Shown here piece after piece: positions 1 to 8,357 of a DNA stretch of 64,000 nt. Under the pieces are notes generated by a model. That model searched no databases. It was not told where the DNA came from and saw nothing but the letters and a program-made list of their open reading frames with translations. Positions within the stretch are counted from its first letter, which is position 1, and every line of letters starts with the position of its first letter. Made by a program: the position numbers and the translations under genes. This DNA comes from CAVYXK01 sp963708245 (lineage in GTDB: Bacteria; Pseudomonadota; Alphaproteobacteria; Acetobacterales; Acetobacteraceae), in assembly GCA_963708245.1 (NCBI GenBank), contig OY970201.1:1364001-1428000 (forward strand). Reading direction: 5' to 3'.

Positions 1-175
1 GGTGGAACTCGAAGCGGGGAAACCCCGTCAGCCGATCGAGTCGCGCCCGCTTCAAGCGTGGATCGTAGTAGTCGTCGAGACAGTCCACCCCGACGACCCG
101 CTCGCCTTGCGCGAGCAGCTTGGCAGCGACGTGATAGCCGATGAAACCGGCCGCGCCGGTCAGGATCGCGGTCAT
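1..175 (-). CDS. NAD-dependent epimerase/dehydratase, N-terminal part
   Basis: Partial gene that runs off the left edge; 58 codons are visible from the ATG at 175. The first residues read MTAILTGAAGFIGYHVAAKL, with the GxxGxxG dinucleotide-binding loop (GAAGFIG) of extended short-chain dehydrogenases. An acidic stretch follows (VDCLDDYYDPRLKRARL), typical of UDP-glucuronate 4-epimerase/GalE-type nucleotide-sugar enzymes. The family isomerises or dehydrates nucleotide sugars for cell-envelope polysaccharide. The catalytic YxxxK lies outside the window, so the exact substrate cannot be named. Confidence 0.85.
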   Translation of the reverse strand, partial: MTAILTGAAGFIGYHVAAKLLAQGERVVGVDCLDDYYDPRLKRARLDRLTGFPRFEFH

Positions 176-414
176 GCACGCGTCCGGCGCCGAGTGGATA
201 TGGCCCCAGCCATATCGGGCAGCCGGCGAAGCGGCAGCCCGGCCCGGCCTGTCGCGCCCCGTACTATGGCGAGAGGCGGCGCGGTCCCCTCCCAGATGAT
301 CCGAACCAGGCTGATCGTCATAAAACCCCCGAGGATCACCATTTACCTCGCCTCAGGCACCGTGCCAGCCGGCCCCTGGGGAACAGTCCGCTCCTTGAGT
401 CAGATCGTGTAACG

Positions 415-429
415 AATCGTTGCACGATT
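415..429. promoter_or_regulatory. Perfect inverted repeat in intergenic region
   Basis: The 310-bp gap between the epimerase start and the end of the GST gene holds no convincing gene. It contains AATCGT-TGC-ACGATT, a perfect 6-bp dyad with a 3-nt spacer. An outer imperfect GTGTA/TACAC pair sits around it. It could be an operator for the epimerase gene or a small hairpin at the end of the GST gene. Nothing else in the gap was recognised. Confidence 0.3.
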
Positions 430-485
430 ACACCACATACGTCGCTTGCCTGATACTACTGCCATGCCGTGGCAAGCAGCCATGA

Positions 486-1127
486 TCAGCCGGCATCCGG
501 CTGTCTCTCGGGTGCGGTATCGCGGAATTCCGGGCGGGCGAGCGCGGCCAATTCGGCGCGCAGCAACATAGGGTAGCCTTCAAGCGGGCAGTTGAACCGC
601 CGTGCATTGGCCAGTTGCGGCACCAGGCATATATCCGCAAGTCCGGGCGTGTCGCCGAAGCAGAACGGTCCGCGCTGGCCGCCAAGCATCGCCTCGAGTG
701 CGCTCAGCCCTTCACCGATCCAGTGGGCATACCAGCGGTCCCGCGCCGCGTCGGACTGATCCATCTCGCGCTTCAGATAACGCAACACCCGCAGGTTGTT
801 CAGCGGATGGATCTCACAGGCGATGGTCAGCGCGAAACCACGCACTCTGGCCCGCGCGAGCGGTTCCGCGGGCAGCAACGGCGGCGTCGGATAGGTCTCT
901 TCCAGCCACTCGATAATCGCTAGTGATTGGATCAGCAGCGCGCCGTCGTCGGTTTCCAGCGTCGGGACCAGCGCGGTGGGGTTTTTGGCACGGTATTCGG
1001 AACGAAGCTGTTCCCCGCCGTCCCGCAGCAGATGAACGAATTCGGGCGTCCAGCCTATGCCCTTGAGCGCCAGAGCAATTCGCACCCGCCAAGCCGCCGA
1101 GGACCGGAAATACGTGTAGAGCCGCAT
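486..1127 (-). CDS. maiA: Maleylacetoacetate isomerase-like glutathione S-transferase (zeta class)
   Basis: 213 residues, the normal length for zeta-class GSTs. They isomerise maleylacetoacetate to fumarylacetoacetate in tyrosine/homogentisate breakdown, or act on related cis-dienoic acids. The N-terminal thioredoxin-like domain carries the family motif region SSAAWRVRIAL (residues about 9-19), followed by the glutathione-binding PTALVPTLE and a Q-S-x-A-I-x-E-x-L segment. The usual Ser-Ser-Cys-Ser/Ala is Ser-Ser-Ala-Ala here, so the non-essential active-site Cys is lost. The start is set by the ATG at 1127 with a strong GGAGGAGG just upstream. The gene is divergent from a MarR regulator, which probably controls it. 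No homogentisate dioxygenase or fumarylacetoacetase lies in the window, so the substrate is inferred from family only. Confidence 0.85.
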   Translation of the reverse strand: MRLYTYFRSSAAWRVRIALALKGIGWTPEFVHLLRDGGEQLRSEYRAKNPTALVPTLETDDGALLIQSLAIIEWLEETYPTPPLLPAEPLARARVRGFALTIACEIHPLNNLRVLRYLKREMDQSDAARDRWYAHWIGEGLSALEAMLGGQRGPFCFGDTPGLADICLVPQLANARRFNCPLEGYPMLLRAELAALARPEFRDTAPERQPDAG

Positions 1128-1590
1128 GGCCTTCCTCCTCCGTCCGTCTCGTTCGTGAATCGTTCTCTGGTGGCTTGACTTCGCCGCCAGGCGTCTGGAA
1201 AGGAGGATAGGCTAGGCGAGCCATCTCCTCCAGGTCCGCCGGCGTTCCCGCTGGGGCTCCCACAGTGTTGAACCTGATGACGCGGAAACATAGCAGTTGG
1301 CATATATCAATTGAAACGGTTATTCTTTATATGACGGTGTGCCAACGATTCTTCGGGCCGGCGGCGGATTTCGTTGGTCCGCTTCCCCGGTCCAGCTTCG
1401 GCTACGTCGGGGAGTGCCGGCGGGCCGGACCACCGGGGGGCAACGGCCGCGATGCGCCGGCCGAGTCATTTTTCCAGGTGGGAGGTTTCACGGCAAAGAA
1501 AAACTGTTATAGATGCTCCCGGTCTGAATGCGCGCGAGCCAACTCGGGGGGCGCGGAGGCCTGTTGATATGGGAGGGTAATGATCCTTCA
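1128..1590. promoter_or_regulatory. Divergent regulatory region between GST and MarR genes
   Basis: This 463-bp gap has no convincing gene. An unusually AT-rich island lies at about 1299-1333 (catatatcaattgaaacgg, then ttattctttatatg) in otherwise GC-rich DNA. It is the likely site of the divergent promoters and of MarR binding. I could not define an exact operator. Confidence 0.4.
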
Positions 1591-2100
1591 ATGAGCACGA
1601 AACCTGCCAGCCGCGACTCCGTGGTGGAGGTCGCGAATGACGACTTCAAGCTGGAGGACTTCCTGCCTTTTCGCCTGTCGGTGGCGGCGTCGAGCGTGTC
1701 GCGCCTCATGTCGCGGCGGCTGACGGAGGCCTACGGCATTTCGATCGCAGAATGGCGTGTGCTGACGATGGTGGGCCGGTTCGGCACGCTGTCGCCCAGC
1801 CTCGTCGGCGAGCGGACGGCGATGGACAAGGTGAAAGTCAGCCGCGCCGCGGCGAGCCTGGTCGCCCGAGGCATGATCAAGCAGACGCAGGACCCGGCTG
1901 ACGGGCGCGGGCGGTTGCTTCGTCTTACCCGCAAGGGGGCCAACGTGTTCCAGGGCGCCATCCCGCTCGCCCGATCACTGGAAGCCGAGCTTGCCGACGG
2001 CCTCAGCCGCACCGAATGGGCCGCGTTGCAGAAGGCGCTGTTCCGGCTCGGTGCTCACGTCCAGGCGATCGACGAGCCTGAGAGCGAAGCGGCTGATTGA
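1591..2100 (+). CDS. MarR-family transcriptional regulator
   Basis: 169 residues. A helical N-terminus (PFRLSVAASSVSRLMSRRL) is followed by the winged-helix DNA-binding domain: EWRVLTMVGRFG, then the recognition helix TAMDKVKVSRAAASLVARGM, and the wing DPADGRGRLLRLTRKG, the most diagnostic MarR signature. A C-terminal helix forms the dimer arm. MarR proteins repress neighbouring genes and release DNA on binding aromatic or phenolic ligands. The ATG at 1591 is preferred because the family fold begins soon after it; an upstream extension to 1528 adds low-complexity sequence. The divergent maleylacetoacetate-isomerase-like gene is the likely target. Confidence 0.9.
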   Translation: MSTKPASRDSVVEVANDDFKLEDFLPFRLSVAASSVSRLMSRRLTEAYGISIAEWRVLTMVGRFGTLSPSLVGERTAMDKVKVSRAAASLVARGMIKQTQDPADGRGRLLRLTRKGANVFQGAIPLARSLEAELADGLSRTEWAALQKALFRLGAHVQAIDEPESEAAD

Positions 2101-2428
2101 ACGCCCGGGCCGGGGAAATCGGATCTCATAAGAGCCGACATCCGGCGCACTGGGCGCCAAACGGACCCAATCCGGCGCTCCCGCATAAAGGGGCGCTGGT
2201 TTGGTTCGTCCGGGCGGTAGGGCCCTTCTGCCTTGCCGGGCGGAAGACGCGGGCCGCATAGGGAAGTCGCGACGCTGTTGCCCGCGCACGCCCCGCCGTG
2301 CGAGGGAGGATGGATGCATCCAAACCGAAGCGACAAAAGGTGAGTCCGGAGCGGCCGGCCCCGGCTATTGTTCTCGGCGCATCACGGGCCGGGCACGGCT
2401 CGGGCGCCATAGCTCGGCGCTGAACACC

Positions 2429-4201
2429 TTGGACGCTGTTATTGGCTCCGCCCCGCTCACCCAGGCGGATGAGACCACGCAGGCGCTGCTGCGGCGGCTC
2501 TGGCGTGAGCATATCCGCCACCATAAGCCGCGGCTCCTTCTGGTGCTGGTGCTGACCGCCGTCATGGCCGGCACCACCGCGCTCTACCCGGTGGTGATCG
2601 ACCACGCCTTCGCCATGTTCACCGCCAAGGACCCTCGGATCCTCTACCAGGTCCCAGCGCTGGTGGTGGCGGTCACCTCAGTCAAGGCGGCGGCGCAGTA
2701 TTTCCAGACCGTCCAGGTGCAGCGGCTGGTGCTGGTCGTGATCCGCGAGTTGCAGGGCCGCATGTTCGCTCACCTGGTGCATGCCGACCTCGCGCGACTG
2801 GAGCGCGAGTCGCCCGCACGGCTCGCCGCCCGCATCACCACCGATGCCACCGTCATCCGCGATGCGCTTACCCGCGCGGTACAGGGGGTGGCCGACGCGG
2901 TCACGGTGGTGGGGCTGATGGCGTCGATGGTCTATCTTGATTGGCTGTTGAGCCTGATCGGCGCGGCGCTCTATCCGCTGGCGGCGGTGCCGATCCAGCG
3001 CATCGGTCGGCGCGTCCGACGCGCATCGGGCGGGATGCAGGAGCGGATGGGAGAGACCGCGGCGCTGCTGAATGAGAGCTTCGCCCAGGCCCGGACCGTG
3101 CGCGCCTATCGGCTGGAGCGGTCGGAGACCGAGCGCGCCGAGACCGCGTTCACCCAGCTCTTTCGGGCGCTGATGCGGATGACCAAGGGCCGCGCCGCCG
3201 TCGATCCGGTGCTGGAGGTGCTGGGCGGCGCCGCGGTCGCTTTGGTCATCGGCTTTGCCGGCTGGCGCGCGGCGGCGGGGGGGCATTCGCTCGGCAATTT
3301 CACCGGCTTCGTCGCCGCCCTGCTGATCGCCTCGCGCCCGTTGCGCGCACTCGGCTCGCTGAACGCCGCGTTGCAGGAAGGGCTGGCCGGGCTGGTGCGA
3401 GTGTTCCAGGTCATCGACGAGAGGCCGACCATCGTCGATGCGCCCGACGCCGTCCCGCTGCCGCCGGGGCGAGGTCATGTCATATTCGCCTCGGTCCGCT
3501 TCGTCTATCCGGACGGGCGGATCGGCTTGGACGGGCTGAGCTTCGATGCCGCGCCAGGGACCACCGTAGCGTTGGTGGGCCCGTCCGGTGGGGGGAAGTC
3601 TACCGCGCTGGCGCTGATCCCGCGCTTGCACGACGCGTCGGCCGGGGCGGTGCGCATCGACGGGGTGGATGTGCGGCACGTGCGTCTGGCCAGCCTGCGC
3701 GACGCCATCGCCTATGTCGGGCAGGACGCGCTGCTGTTCGACGATACCATTGCGGCGAATATCGGCATGGGCCGGGCGGACGCCGGCGAACAGGAGATCG
3801 AGGCCGCCGCGGAAGCGGCGGCCGCAGCGGAGTTCATTGCCGCTCTGCCGGAGGGGTATCGCACCAGGGTCGGACCCGGCGGGCAGCGGCTGTCCGGTGG
3901 GCAACGCCAGCGTGTCGTGCTGGCGCGGGCGTTGTTGCGGAACCCGCGTATCCTGCTGCTGGACGAGGCGACCAGCGCGCTGGATACCGAAAGCGAGGCC
4001 GCAGTGCAGGTCGCGTTGGCGCGCCTGCGTCAGGGCCGCACCACGATCGTTGTCGCGCACCGGCTTTCGACGGTGCGCGACGCCGATCTGGTCATCGCGA
4101 TGGCGGACGGCCGCGCGGTCGAGCACGGGACGCATGCCGAGCTGCTGGCGCGGGACGGGCTATATGCACGGCTGGTACGCAGCCAAGCGTTGGTGCAATA
4201 G
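2429..4201 (+). CDS. ABC exporter, fused membrane and ATPase domains
   Basis: Half-transporter of the exporter type (MsbA/LmrA-like) that works as a dimer in the inner membrane. A six-helix membrane domain fills roughly the first 310 residues. The ATPase domain has Walker A (GPSGGGKST), Q-loop (YVGQDALLF), signature LSGGQRQR, Walker B (ILLLDEATSALD) and switch His (VVAHRLS), all intact. The substrate cannot be told. The start is uncertain. The in-frame region upstream has no ATG or GTG; TTG at 2429 is used as a placeholder, and the frame stays open back to a TTG at 2201. A better-placed ATG with a GGGAGG site lies at 2310 in another frame and gives a 37-codon lysine/proline-rich segment ending at 2423. 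A one-base frameshift near 2400-2430 may therefore have split the true N-terminus. Confidence 0.85.
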   Translation: MDAVIGSAPLTQADETTQALLRRLWREHIRHHKPRLLLVLVLTAVMAGTTALYPVVIDHAFAMFTAKDPRILYQVPALVVAVTSVKAAAQYFQTVQVQRLVLVVIRELQGRMFAHLVHADLARLERESPARLAARITTDATVIRDALTRAVQGVADAVTVVGLMASMVYLDWLLSLIGAALYPLAAVPIQRIGRRVRRASGGMQERMGETAALLNESFAQARTVRAYRLERSETERAETAFTQLFRALMRMTKGRAAVDPVLEVLGGAAVALVIGFAGWRAAAGGHSLGNFTGFVAALLIASRPLRALGSLNAALQEGLAGLVRVFQVIDERPTIVDAPDAVPLPPGRGHVIFASVRFVYPDGRIGLDGLSFDAAPGTTVALVGPSGGGKSTALALIPRLHDASAGAVRIDGVDVRHVRLASLRDAIAYVGQDALLFDDTIAANIGMGRADAGEQEIEAAAEAAAAAEFIAALPEGYRTRVGPGGQRLSGGQRQRVVLARALLRNPRILLLDEATSALDTESEAAVQVALARLRQGRTTIVVAHRLSTVRDADLVIAMADGRAVEHGTHAELLARDGLYARLVRSQALVQ

Positions 4202-4355
4202 GTACCGATCGCGCCGGCTGGGGATGCCATCCCGAGCATCCGTCCCTGCCGCAGATGAACAAAGCTTGATCCTTCAGCGAATCGCAGCAGCAGCGCTAGC
4301 ACGGCGCGAAGCCGCGACCGGGACAGCAACGACGCACGCCGGGCGAAAGAGAAAC

Positions 4356-4796
4356 TCAGACCCGATCGGCAGTGAGGGAGTAAACGCAACCAAGACCGTT
4401 GATGACCGCCGTCATGTGGGTGCCGATTACCTTACCCGTCATCGTGGTTTGCTGGTCGCTCACGGCTTGAAATGAGCCGTCAGGCGCGATTGAAGTGGAG
4501 TAGACCGAAGTTGGCACATCGCGGGGAAGATTCGGGTGCGGCAGCGCATAGCTAAAAGTGTTGTTCGTTACCTGTAGCACCACGTGGCTATCCGTTTCAC
4601 ACCAGTTCCGTTGCATAGCTGACGCCGAAGATGTCGAGGTGACCTGGATCGAACCCTGATAGGACCCGTCGAATGAGATGCTCGGCGTCGCCGGAACGGC
4701 ATTGCTCAACGGCGCGGGCGCGCCTGCAGCGCAACCGCCGAGCCCGATCACGTAGCCAAGCGCGATCAGCCTGTTGCGCCAATTTCTTGCACTCAT
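4356..4796 (-). CDS. Small secreted lipoprotein of unknown function
   Basis: 146 residues. The N-terminus RNRLIALGYVIGLGGC is a lipoprotein signal ending in a lipobox (GLGGC, Cys about 22), so the mature protein is probably tethered in the envelope. The rest is Ser/Thr-rich and beta-strand-like (SYQGSIQVTS, VVLQVTNNTFSYALP, TGKVIGTHMTAVING). It has one Cys near the middle and one near the C-terminus that could pair. No family was recognised. The ATG at 4796 has a GAGAAG site a few bases upstream. It converges with the ABC exporter and shows no operon partner. Confidence 0.7.
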   Translation of the reverse strand: MSARNWRNRLIALGYVIGLGGCAAGAPAPLSNAVPATPSISFDGSYQGSIQVTSTSSASAMQRNWCETDSHVVLQVTNNTFSYALPHPNLPRDVPTSVYSTSIAPDGSFQAVSDQQTTMTGKVIGTHMTAVINGLGCVYSLTADRV

Positions 4797-5032
4797 GTCT
4801 TCTCATCGCTCTGGAGGAATCATCCGACATCTCCCAGATGGTCGGCAGTTTGCTAGACCAGAGCACAGGATAGTCTTCCCCGATCCTTATGACAATGATT
4901 TTTGTCAATCAGAGCGCGACAGCCGAGTTCTCTTAACCGATGTCGGACGCAGCCCAGGGGACCGAATATTGGAATCTTTCGTTCATACCACCTCCCTACC
5001 CATCCTCGGCGCTGCGCCGCTACGGTTAGAGA

Positions 5033-7354
5033 TCAGAGGGCCAGGGTCAAGCTGCCCTGTCCGCGCGAGACGCAGACCAGCATCTTTTTGCCTTCAGCCC
5101 GTTCGGCAGGAGAAAGAATCGTGTCGCGATGGATGATCTTCCCAGCCAGCACCTCAACTTCGCAGGTCCCACAACTACCGGCGCGGCACCCGAACGGAAC
5201 CTCAATACCGGCATGCTCCAGACAGTCCAACAGATGCTCGGTTGCTCCGACCTCGACCGTCTTGCCCGAAAGTTGGCACACTGCCTCGAACGGTCCATCG
5301 CCCTTCGTAACTCCGGCGCCAAAGCGCTCGACGTGAATCAACTCGGCCGGCCAGCCAAGCGCTTCCGCCGCGTTTACCACGGCGTCCATCAGTCCCGCCG
5401 GCCCGCAGGAGTAGACATGCGTCCCCTCAGGCTGGCGGCGGATGAGCGCGGCCACGTCAAGCTTCTGTCCCAGGCTGTCGTCGTAGAGATGAACGTTCGG
5501 GTCGCCCTGGAACCCCAGGAAGGGCACGAAGGCCGCCGTCTCGGCGCTGCGGAACGTGTAATGCAGCTCGACAAATTGTTCGAGCAGCTTGAGATGGGAG
5601 CGGTGCGCGAGCAACGGCGTAATGCCGATGCCGCCCGCAATCAGCAGGTGTTTGACCGCGTGCTCGGCTGTTGGAAAATAGTTTGCAGGCACGGAAATCG
5701 TGAGTTCGGAGCCGCGCGTGACTTTTTCGTGCAGGTACTTCGAGCCGCCTTTGGAGTTAGGCGCGAGCTGCACGCCGATGAAGTAAACTAGACCCTCTCC
5801 GTAACCGCCATTGATGAGAGAGTAGCTGTTCCTATACACCTTATCGCCATCCCGCATGTGGATAACGATGTGGCTTCCAGGCGTGAACCGCGGAAGCAGA
5901 CCCCCGCTTGGATGTGTTAACGCGAAGAGTTTGGTCGTGGTGCTCACGTTCCAAAGGCCGACGACCTTCACCGTCATCCTCTGGCGCTTGTCCAGCCCAA
6001 GCTGCTGGTCGGACATGCCAGCCAGTTTCTCCGCTGTCGCCACTTGCTTGGTGACGCTGTCTTCCGGCGCCGTGACGACTTTGGCCGCACGGCGTTGAAA
6101 GGTCACCGGCAGCTTATTGAAGCCCCTGAGGCCAATCTGCTTGGTCACTTCTGGCTGACCCTTGCGCTCGAAGGACGAGACGCGCGCGAACCACTGCTCG
6201 AACGCGATGCGAGCCTCGAGACGGGCGAGCGGCTGGCCGATGCATTGGTGGTTCCCGCTGCTCATGCTGAGGACCCGCGGGATCTTGCGGCGTATGTCGA
6301 AAACCTCTGGGTTCTCGAAGACTGCTTCGTCGTGATTGGCAGAGCTGACAACCGCGGCCACCACGCAGCCCGCAGGTATCTTGACCCCCGCCTTCTCAAC
6401 GTCGTGAAGTGCCTTGCGCTGCAGAACGACGACCGGGCCATTGAATCGCAGGCCCTCCTCAAACGCATTGGCGGCCAGCGACAGGTCGTTGGAGAGAAGA
6501 CGCATCTGATCCGGGTGTTCGAGCAGGCAATCGAGCGTCAGCGCGAGCGCTTGTGTCGTCAAATCATTGCCGGCGATCATGGCGAGCTTCATCAGGGTCA
6601 GGGCTTCCTTGTCCGTCAGCCGGTCGCCGCCTTCCGCAGCCTGGATGAGGTAAGTAATCAGATCTTGTTGGGGCGACTTGCGACGCTCTTCGATCCGCGC
6701 CTTCAGAAAGGCCTCCATATCCTTCGCATCACGCGCGATTTCCTCATAGCGCTTCTGTCGCGCCGCCTCGTCCTTGATGGCATGAGCGGTGTTGGCACCC
6801 ATCATCGAATTAGCCCAGCGTGCGAACGTCTCCCTCATCGATGAATCAACGCCCAGGAGGCCCGATATCACCGTGGAGGGAAGCGGCAACGCAAACTGAT
6901 GGAGGAAATCGCACTCGTTGCCACTGGCCATGATGGCGTCGATCAGGTTCCGAGTGATGTCCTGCGTATGGGGCTCCATTGCAGCCACGCGCTCGGGCGT
7001 GAAGGCCTGTTGCATGAGGGCTCGCACGCGCGTGTGCTTCGGCGGGTCTTCCCGCAGCAGCGTGTCAATTTTTGTCTCTTCCTCCGCTCCAGGGACCGGC
7101 AGGTTGCGCGCGAAGGCTGCAGAGAACGTCCTGAAGTCGCGGAGAACCGCATCGCAGTCAGCCCATCGCAGGAAGCCGAGCGCACCGAAGGGTTCCACGC
7201 GGCAGACCGGTCCCTTGGCGCGCAGCTCGGCCAAAATGCGGTTGCCCTCAACGGTGAAGTTGGGATCGCGAATGTCGAGAACCGGCAGTGCGTCGAATCC
7301 GGCCGGGACTGGGTTGCTCGCGCCAGTCGTTACACTCGGCTGTCCTTGCGACAT
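5033..7354 (-). CDS. Self-sufficient cytochrome P450 fused to FMN/ferredoxin reductase
   Basis: 773 residues in the class VII (RhF/CYP116B-like) layout: P450 (about 1-425), linker, phthalate-dioxygenase-reductase-like FMN/NADH domains (about 460-680), plant-type 2Fe-2S ferredoxin (about 690-773). Electrons pass from NADH through FMN and Fe-S to heme in one chain. Visible are the helix-K ExxR (E300, R303), heme-ligand Cys371 in MSSGNHQCIG, a flavin YS motif (RNSYSL), the nucleotide-binding LIAGGIGITP, and cluster cysteines 723, 728, 731 and 761. Two core motifs deviate. The I-helix reads AGNDLTT, so Leu265 stands where the oxygen-activating Thr normally sits. The heme motif starts MS instead of FG. 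SD AAGGAG lies 7 nt before the ATG. It sits 182 bp downstream of the hydroxybutyrate dehydrogenase gene on the same strand. The substrate is unknown. Confidence 0.93.
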   Translation of the reverse strand: MSQGQPSVTTGASNPVPAGFDALPVLDIRDPNFTVEGNRILAELRAKGPVCRVEPFGALGFLRWADCDAVLRDFRTFSAAFARNLPVPGAEEETKIDTLLREDPPKHTRVRALMQQAFTPERVAAMEPHTQDITRNLIDAIMASGNECDFLHQFALPLPSTVISGLLGVDSSMRETFARWANSMMGANTAHAIKDEAARQKRYEEIARDAKDMEAFLKARIEERRKSPQQDLITYLIQAAEGGDRLTDKEALTLMKLAMIAGNDLTTQALALTLDCLLEHPDQMRLLSNDLSLAANAFEEGLRFNGPVVVLQRKALHDVEKAGVKIPAGCVVAAVVSSANHDEAVFENPEVFDIRRKIPRVLSMSSGNHQCIGQPLARLEARIAFEQWFARVSSFERKGQPEVTKQIGLRGFNKLPVTFQRRAAKVVTAPEDSVTKQVATAEKLAGMSDQQLGLDKRQRMTVKVVGLWNVSTTTKLFALTHPSGGLLPRFTPGSHIVIHMRDGDKVYRNSYSLINGGYGEGLVYFIGVQLAPNSKGGSKYLHEKVTRGSELTISVPANYFPTAEHAVKHLLIAGGIGITPLLAHRSHLKLLEQFVELHYTFRSAETAAFVPFLGFQGDPNVHLYDDSLGQKLDVAALIRRQPEGTHVYSCGPAGLMDAVVNAAEALGWPAELIHVERFGAGVTKGDGPFEAVCQLSGKTVEVGATEHLLDCLEHAGIEVPFGCRAGSCGTCEVEVLAGKIIHRDTILSPAERAEGKKMLVCVSRGQGSLTLAL

Positions 7355-7536
7355 TGATCGTCTCCTTGCGACATGGATCGCGCTTCTTGTGACACCTGCT
7401 GCCAGTGATCCCGCGTCATCTCACTTTTCGGCACCGGCGTAAGAGTCGATACGGCGCGACAAAGTGCCTTTAGCGCGCATCTACTCAATCGGTCCGCTGA
7501 CGCTGTTCCACCGTACGTGCCCTCCCGAGGAACCGG

Positions 7537-8319
7537 CTACTGCATGAACCACCCGTGGCTTACCACCATCGACTGGCCAGTCAGCGCGTTGCTCCGAGCG
7601 CCGGCGAAGAACAGGACTGCATCGGCAACATCGTCCGTGGTGGTGAACTCGCCGTCGACCGTGTCCTTCAGCATCACGTGCTTGATCACGTCCTGTTCGC
7701 TGATGCCGAGTTCCTTGGCCTGCTCAGGGATTTGCTTGTCGACCAGTGGCGTTCGCACGAAACCAGGGCAGACCACGTTGGCCCGGACGTTGTGTTCTGC
7801 GCCCTCTTTCGCCACCACCTTGCAGAGCCCGATCAACCCGTGCTTGGCAGTGACATAGGGCGCCTTCAAGACCGACGCCTCTTTCGAGTGTACCGAGCCC
7901 ATGTAGATCACGCTGCCTGACTTGGCCGCGTACATGTGCTTCAGGCAGGCCTTGGTGGTGAGGAATGCGCCATCCAGATGGATCGCCAGCAGCTTCTTCC
8001 AGTCGGAAAATGGGAAGTCGACGATCGGCTTGACGATCTGAATGCCGGCATTGCTGACCAGGATGTCGATGCGGCCGTATTTCGCCATCGTGTCGGCGAC
8101 ACCTTTTTCGACCGCGGCTTCGTCGATGACGTTCATCGCCACCGCAAAGGCATCTGGTCCTTTTGACTTGATCTCCCGAGCAGTCGCGGCGGCGGCATCG
8201 AGATTGAGATCCGCAATCACCGGGATGCCACCCTCGGCAGCGAAGCGGAGTGCGATTTCCTTGCCGATACCGCTGGCGCCGCCGGTAACGATGGCGACCT
8301 TTCCGTCGAAGTGAGACAT
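7537..8319 (-). CDS. bdhA: D-3-hydroxybutyrate dehydrogenase (SDR family)
   Basis: 260 residues, the usual size for classical short-chain dehydrogenases. It has the N-terminal cofactor loop TGGASGIGKEIAL, the NAG structural motif (VSNAGIQ), catalytic Ser in MGSVHSKEAS and YxxxK (YVTAKHG). The segment VCPGFVRTPLVDKQIPEQAK and the C-terminal VSHGWFMQ fit bacterial 3-hydroxybutyrate dehydrogenases, which interconvert 3-hydroxybutyrate and acetoacetate with NAD(H). The start ATG at 8319 has AAAGGGA upstream; a longer frame to 8463 would overlap the decarboxylase gene. It lies 38 bp after the acetoacetate decarboxylase gene, whose substrate it makes or removes. Confidence 0.88.
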   Translation of the reverse strand: MSHFDGKVAIVTGGASGIGKEIALRFAAEGGIPVIADLNLDAAAATAREIKSKGPDAFAVAMNVIDEAAVEKGVADTMAKYGRIDILVSNAGIQIVKPIVDFPFSDWKKLLAIHLDGAFLTTKACLKHMYAAKSGSVIYMGSVHSKEASVLKAPYVTAKHGLIGLCKVVAKEGAEHNVRANVVCPGFVRTPLVDKQIPEQAKELGISEQDVIKHVMLKDTVDGEFTTTDDVADAVLFFAGARSNALTGQSMVVSHGWFMQ

Positions 8320-8357
8320 GACTGAGTTCCCTTTCAATCTGCCCAGAGATGGGGTGA

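Noticed and set aside
2678..4135. Long open frame antisense to the ABC exporter
   Set aside because: It is rich in Arg, Gln, His and Asp with no family-like motifs, whereas the plus strand carries every ABC ATPase motif. A shadow of high-GC codon bias.
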